Shown: positions 59,838 through 64,000 of the stretch, one piece after another
How the letters are laid out: every line of letters begins with the position of its first letter
How positions within the stretch are numbered: the first letter of the stretch is position 1
Source: Azolla pinnata
Taxonomy: Eukaryota; Streptophyta; Polypodiopsida; Salviniales; Salviniaceae
Reading direction: 5' to 3'
Length of the DNA stretch: 64,000 nucleotides
NCBI GenBank assembly: GCA_037176905.1
Contig: JBBBWG010004446.1
Location: forward strand, 1 to 64,000
Notes under the pieces: model-generated
Told to the model about the DNA's origin: nothing
Seen by the model: the letters and a program-made list of their open reading frames with translations, nothing else
The model's database searches: none
Made by a program: the position numbers and the translations under genes

Positions 59838-60333
59838 CGCATCGAGTCCAAACCAACTGGCGGTCCAACCAACGGTCACCATCCACGATCCCATTGCTGG
59901 TAATCAGTATCATTATGCACCGTATAGAGTCGGAAATCGCGCCCTTTTCGCAAAATTTCGGTATATCGATCGGATTTCTCTCGATCAGACGGTTGGTCTC
60001 TCTGGTTCCTCATCATCAGGTTTGCCAGAGGGGGGAGCGGGGGGGCCCCGCAGTTACCGGCGCGATCCGGAGACCAGACTGTTCATCCACCTTCGGATCA
60101 TCGAAAGCGGTTCGAATCAGTCGGTGGGGGTAAATGTTGTCATCAAAGTGCAGTTACAGAGGCCTCCTCAGCAGCAACAGATACAATCGGGATATAGAAG
60201 CTTCTGCGGTCAGTTCCGGAGACGGTTCACAAGTCCTTGTCGAACCGAACTCGATCTGAATGGGGCTCTTCTGACTTCCCTTGCAATGGGACTATGTCAG
60301 AAGAATAGAGAGCGAAAGAACTTCGGTGACTGA
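59779..60333 (+). CDS. Unassigned open reading frame in GC-rich DNA
   Basis: 184 codons in another frame from the previous entry, overlapping its last 59 bases; it starts at MQHMIEKMPKEPSKSADNV and ends just before a trinucleotide repeat. It has Gly/Ser-rich (about residues 75-92) and Gln-rich (about 128-138) segments and no motif I know. Either it is a separate small gene, a downstream exon of 59282-59837 by a splice I cannot fix, or a chance frame in GC-rich DNA. The adjacent words GGATCC and GAATTC at about 59762-59773 are noted but probably chance. Confidence 0.3.
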   Translation: MQHMIEKMPKEPSKSADNVNASSPNQLAVQPTVTIHDPIAGNQYHYAPYRVGNRALFAKFRYIDRISLDQTVGLSGSSSSGLPEGGAGGPRSYRRDPETRLFIHLRIIESGSNQSVGVNVVIKVQLQRPPQQQQIQSGYRSFCGQFRRRFTSPCRTELDLNGALLTSLAMGLCQKNRERKNFGD

Positions 60334-60352
60334 TCGATACTGGTCGAGCTCG

Positions 60353-60353
60353 C

Positions 60354-60388
<35 letters not shown>

Positions 60389-60775
60389 CCACCACCACCA
60401 CCATCGCCATCATGATCATCTTCCACCATGATCCTCATCACCACCACCACCATCACCATCATCACCATCATCAGCATCAGCATCAACATCAGCATCACTA
60501 TCATCACCATCACCACCACCACCATAACCATCACCATCGTCATCATCACCACCACCACCATCATCATCACCATCACCACCACCACCATAACCATCACTAT
60601 CGTCATCATCACCACCACCACCACCACCACCATCATCATACCACCACCACAAGCATCACCAACATCGGGATCATCGCTACTATCATCATCATCACCACCA
60701 TCACCATCATCATACCACCACCACCATCGGCATCATCGCCATTGTCATCATCATCACCACCATCATCACCATCAC
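60353..60775. repeat. Long (ATC)n/(ACC)n trinucleotide tract
   Basis: About 420 bases of CATCAT / CACCAC triplets with few breaks. It gives poly-His in one frame and Met/Val or Asp/Gly runs in others; all are shadows. Confidence 0.95.
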
Positions 60776-60789
60776 CTGTTTTGCCCGCT

Positions 60790-60960
60790 TAATAACGGGC
60801 CAGATAGACAGGCAAAGCCAGACAGTCTCGACGATAATGGCCCTGTTTATTAGCTCCACCAGCATCTCGACAAATGAACGGTATTGGTTTCACACCTTAC
60901 CATTCCACATTCGGCCGGCCCGGAAGAAGAGGAAAGACTATGTATGTGTCGGTTGACTTT
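60790..60960. other. Short unique spacer
   Basis: Unique sequence between two microsatellite tracts; nothing recognised. Confidence 0.5.
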
Positions 60961-61915
60961 GTCCAAACCCCATGCATGCGTATGCATGCATGTGATGTGG
61001 TAAACTTCCATTGACCGATCCACCGATGCACCGATGCTTTGGCACACATCCACACGTGTGTGGGCCCGATCATCAGACGCATACACGCATGAATGACATG
61101 GTAATCTCGACACACATCTTATCTTATATTACACCCATGCACGCATGCTACGCATGCCACACATGCACATCCCCATACATAGAAGGTCTACCGACATACA
61201 TCATGCATACATACACACATGCATATGGATTCACATGCGTATACATATTGCTCAATCGCATGCACACATGCATGCATGCATGATGTCCACGTACATACAA
61301 TGCATGCATACACACATGCATACATGCATACATGCATATGCATTACACGTGCACAAATGCATCCGCACATGTGTACACATGCCCACACATGCATATGGAT
61401 TCACATGCATATACATATTACTCAATCACATGTAACTTCTCCTCTACTATTGTCTATAACCCATGCACGCATGCCACACATGCACATCCCCATCTGCATA
61501 CATACATACATGCATGCATGCACACATACATACATACAAACACACCTACATACATGCATGCATGCATACATACATACATGCATGCATGCATACAATACAT
61601 ATACACACAAACGCATCCACACATCTGTAATTCACATGGATACACACATGCATGCGCATACACACACCCGCATGCATTCTGATCCTAACATTTCATACAT
61701 TGCATGTGCAAATGCATTCTAACGATGCTCACATACATATATACACAGACACATGGAGCTCCACGCATGCACACATGCACGTGCAGATGCACACCCACAT
61801 GCACATGCACACATACATGCACATGCACATCCACATCCACACCCACACACACATGCACATGCACATGCACACACACACACATGCACATGCACATGCACAT
61901 GCACAGATGCAATAT
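60961..61915. repeat. CATGCATACATGCACA microsatellite tract, ~950 bases
   Basis: A long compound run of CATA, CATG, CACA and CATGCA words with unique patches at about 61090-61130 and 61425-61460. It resembles the alternating tract at 1-307 in complementary sense. Confidence 0.92.
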
Positions 61916-62946
61916 CTTTGGAAGCATCAATCTTTCCAAAATCTTAGTGTGTATATATAGAAAATATGTAGTTTATTTATAATAAATATACATTTATTAA
62001 TCAAAGAATATATATATATATATATTTATTTATTAATAAATAGATATGCTTTTCATGTATGTACAGCTAGATAAACAAATGAAAGGCAAAAGAAAAAAGA
62101 CAAGGTCTCCTTTTCTTTCCACTTCTTCTTCTTCTTCTTCTTCTGTGCTTTTCTTTTTGTTGATTTTGTTTTGGTTTTACTATGGGTTGATGGAAGGTAA
62201 AAAATCAGAGCTTTCCACATCTGCATACTACATAGATGTATGAGTTACGGTGCAGATAATGACCAGTTGATTTTTGTCTTGCGCTCATATTCTATTTCCT
62301 TCCTCTTGACGCATTATTATAAGAATCTTATGCCGAGAAAGGGCGCTTTGATTCCTTGATTCCCTCAAAGTGATTTCCCCCTCCCCAAGCAACAAATCTA
62401 CATCGATCCATCGATCGATCTGTATCTATCCATCTATCCATCCATCTATATGTTGCATTTCCTTTTGGGAGTTTTAGAATCGATTCGCTGATTTCTGAGC
62501 AAATGATGCAGTGCTGCAGTTTAATAGCATTATATAATTATATTCTTTTGACAAGTGATCAGCTATGGAGTGAAGTACTGGAGATTAGCGCAAGCACTAT
62601 ATGCATTGAGCAGAGAGCTGCTTTGATTTCCTCCTCCTTTTGAGCTTCCTTTTGCTTTGCTCTTTCCATCACCATCTAGATCATCTAGATCATCCAGATC
62701 ATCATTCATCATTCATCATTCATCATCAATCCTGAGCTTAAACTAATCTCGATGCAGCATATTGTTAAAGATCAGCTCCTGATTGTAACAACTTGCATTG
62801 GGATCAAGCTGGCAAATAGGTTGTTAGCTGATGATCTTCAATGATCCTGTGATTTACCCCTTATCACCTGCAGCTCTTTGTGGGTGATCAAGAGCCAGAA
62901 TTTTATTAGATTCGCTGGCCGATTCGGATCATTGGTGGTGGAGACG
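61916..62946. other. AT-rich region upstream of the last gene
   Basis: Contains a (TA)n/ATTTATT stretch (61950-62045), a TTC run at about 62122-62143, CATC/CTAT words near 62400-62450 and a CATTCATCATTCATCAT run near 62700. Probably promoter and leader of the gene starting at 62947; no start site or TATA can be fixed. Confidence 0.5.
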
Positions 62947-63315
62947 ATGATGGTAATGAAGAGTTGCAGGTATCATACGAGGGTCGAATCAGTGAATATC
63001 ACAAGATTCCATGTCCTTCTAGATGCCCAACTATTCATTATCGCCGTAGCTATAGCTTTACCACAATGGTTCCATGCTATACATGGATCAAGGCCGAATG
63101 CAGATAATTATGTGGCGCTCGACGACATGATTCAGAACAGTACAAGTACTACTAGTGATTTCATTACCTCCATTGGCTTGAGGAGTGATGCCTTAATATC
63201 TGCTAATGAATCATCAGCATCATCATTATCATCATCGGATCTTCATCAGAGTAGAAGATTGATGATGGAGAGGATCAGATCTCTGAGTGTAGAGCAATCC
63301 GTGAAGAGAATAGAT
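62947..63315 (+). CDS. First coding exon of an unknown single-pass membrane protein (partial gene)
   Basis: From ATG at 62947 (MMVMKSCRYHTRVESVNITR), 123 codons run to a strong donor (ATAGAT|GTAAGT) at 63316; without splicing the frame stops at 63382-63384. After a short basic N-terminus comes one hydrophobic stretch, FHVLLDAQLFIIAVAIALPQ, then a Ser/Asn-rich polar region with two N-glycosylation-like sequons (NST, NES). This is a type II membrane (Golgi-like) or signal-anchor layout. No family is recognised. The next exon was not found before the window end, so the gene probably continues beyond it. Confidence 0.5.
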
Positions 63316-63384
63316 GTAAGTAATTCATACCTGTATATGCAATATATTCAAAATTCAGTTCTGAGTTCGAGCATAATAGAATAG

Positions 63385-64000
63385 CTCAACTGGATCTATC
63401 TGATGCATAAGATTCACAAGCTAATGATAGGAAATTAAAGACAGAACAGATTTAATTATCCTATTATTCGATTGTCTCACTTCCGATCGAAGATCCCATC
63501 GGCCGGATCAGCTAGATTAATATACTCTTTTGATTGATGTATAAGTTACAGAGTTATACATCCTAATCATATGAACTATCTAGTATAATATCTTCCTCAT
63601 TGTAATAGATGGTTGATATATCATCGCAAATTGAGAAGCTTGACAAAAATAATTACCAGCCTTTACATTTCCATACATTCAAATCATAATTAGCAATAAG
63701 AAATCGCCCACTAATGAAGAATGTTGTGTATACTAAGAATATACTGGGCATATATATATTACTCAGACTCGATGCCCAATGTGAATGAAGAAAACGTTGG
63801 AATATACATAATACTAAAATTTTATATGCAATATTGCTGCAACTAGTTGAAGTCGCCCACTGATGGATTGGCTCGATCTGAACTGTTTGATGGGTCAATA
63901 TTTGAGCTAATATTATTGAATTGTCGGCATGGTTGATGAGTGGATGTCGAATCACTGATCCATTTTAGTGTTATTCATGGATGTGAAACACAGAGCTCCG
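63385..64000. other. Probable intron or flank to the window end
   Basis: AT-rich sequence with no exon recognised. If the donor at 63316 is used this is intron. Confidence 0.4.

Noticed and set aside
60292-60853. Poly-His, Met/Val and Asp/Gly frames
   Set aside because: Pure translations of the CAT/CAC trinucleotide tract.
61011-61982. His/Thr/Cys-rich frames on both strands
   Set aside because: Translations of the CATGCATACA microsatellite.

Overview
This is plant nuclear DNA. The two clearest markers are a plant-type DENN plus WD40 protein (SCD1) and a plant callose synthase. A choline-transporter-like protein, a REF/SRPP (rubber-particle/lipid-droplet) protein and short TTTAGGG telomere-type tracts agree with this. 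All genes are intron-rich with GT-AG introns mostly of 80-500 bases, and intergenic DNA is full of microsatellites and short tandem duplications. The callose synthase has 48 exons and a rather short N-terminus. I cannot name the species; a land plant or close streptophyte relative fits.

Layout: 1-307 is an alternating GTGCAT tract and 601-1195 is a ~100-base tandem array. SCD1 lies at 1691-17103 (+, 31 exons, 1176 residues). A gene-poor stretch follows to about 20300. The choline transporter-like gene is at 21074-26188 (+, 7 exons, 492 residues). The REF/SRPP gene is at 28786-33049 (-, 225 residues), with its first coding exon present in four tandem copies. The callose synthase is at 35022-54405 (-, 48 exons, 1635 residues). 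Upstream of it, at 56130-56270, lies an array of perfect TTCTAGAA heat-shock-element palindromes. A tRNA gene (anticodon UAU) is at 57664-57737 (-). The rest, 57738-64000, is mostly microsatellite DNA with a small GC-rich island carrying two unassigned reading frames (59282-60333) and the first exon of an unknown membrane protein (62947-63315).

The four main genes are not an operon, but their roles touch: SCD1 acts in post-Golgi traffic and cytokinesis, callose synthase makes the cell-plate and wall glucan, and the other two act in choline/lipid and lipid-droplet biology. Each of the four has tandem duplications near its 5' end. Two 100-N assembly gaps (21606-21705, 32474-32573) lie inside such repeats, so copy numbers there are unreliable.

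Broken pieces inside introns are a LINE fragment in SCD1 intron 28 and a frameshifted copy of the FYVE-finger start of a FAB1/PIKfyve-type kinase in callose synthase intron 44. All exon boundaries were assigned by eye from splice sites, reading phase and remembered family sequence; no alignment was run.
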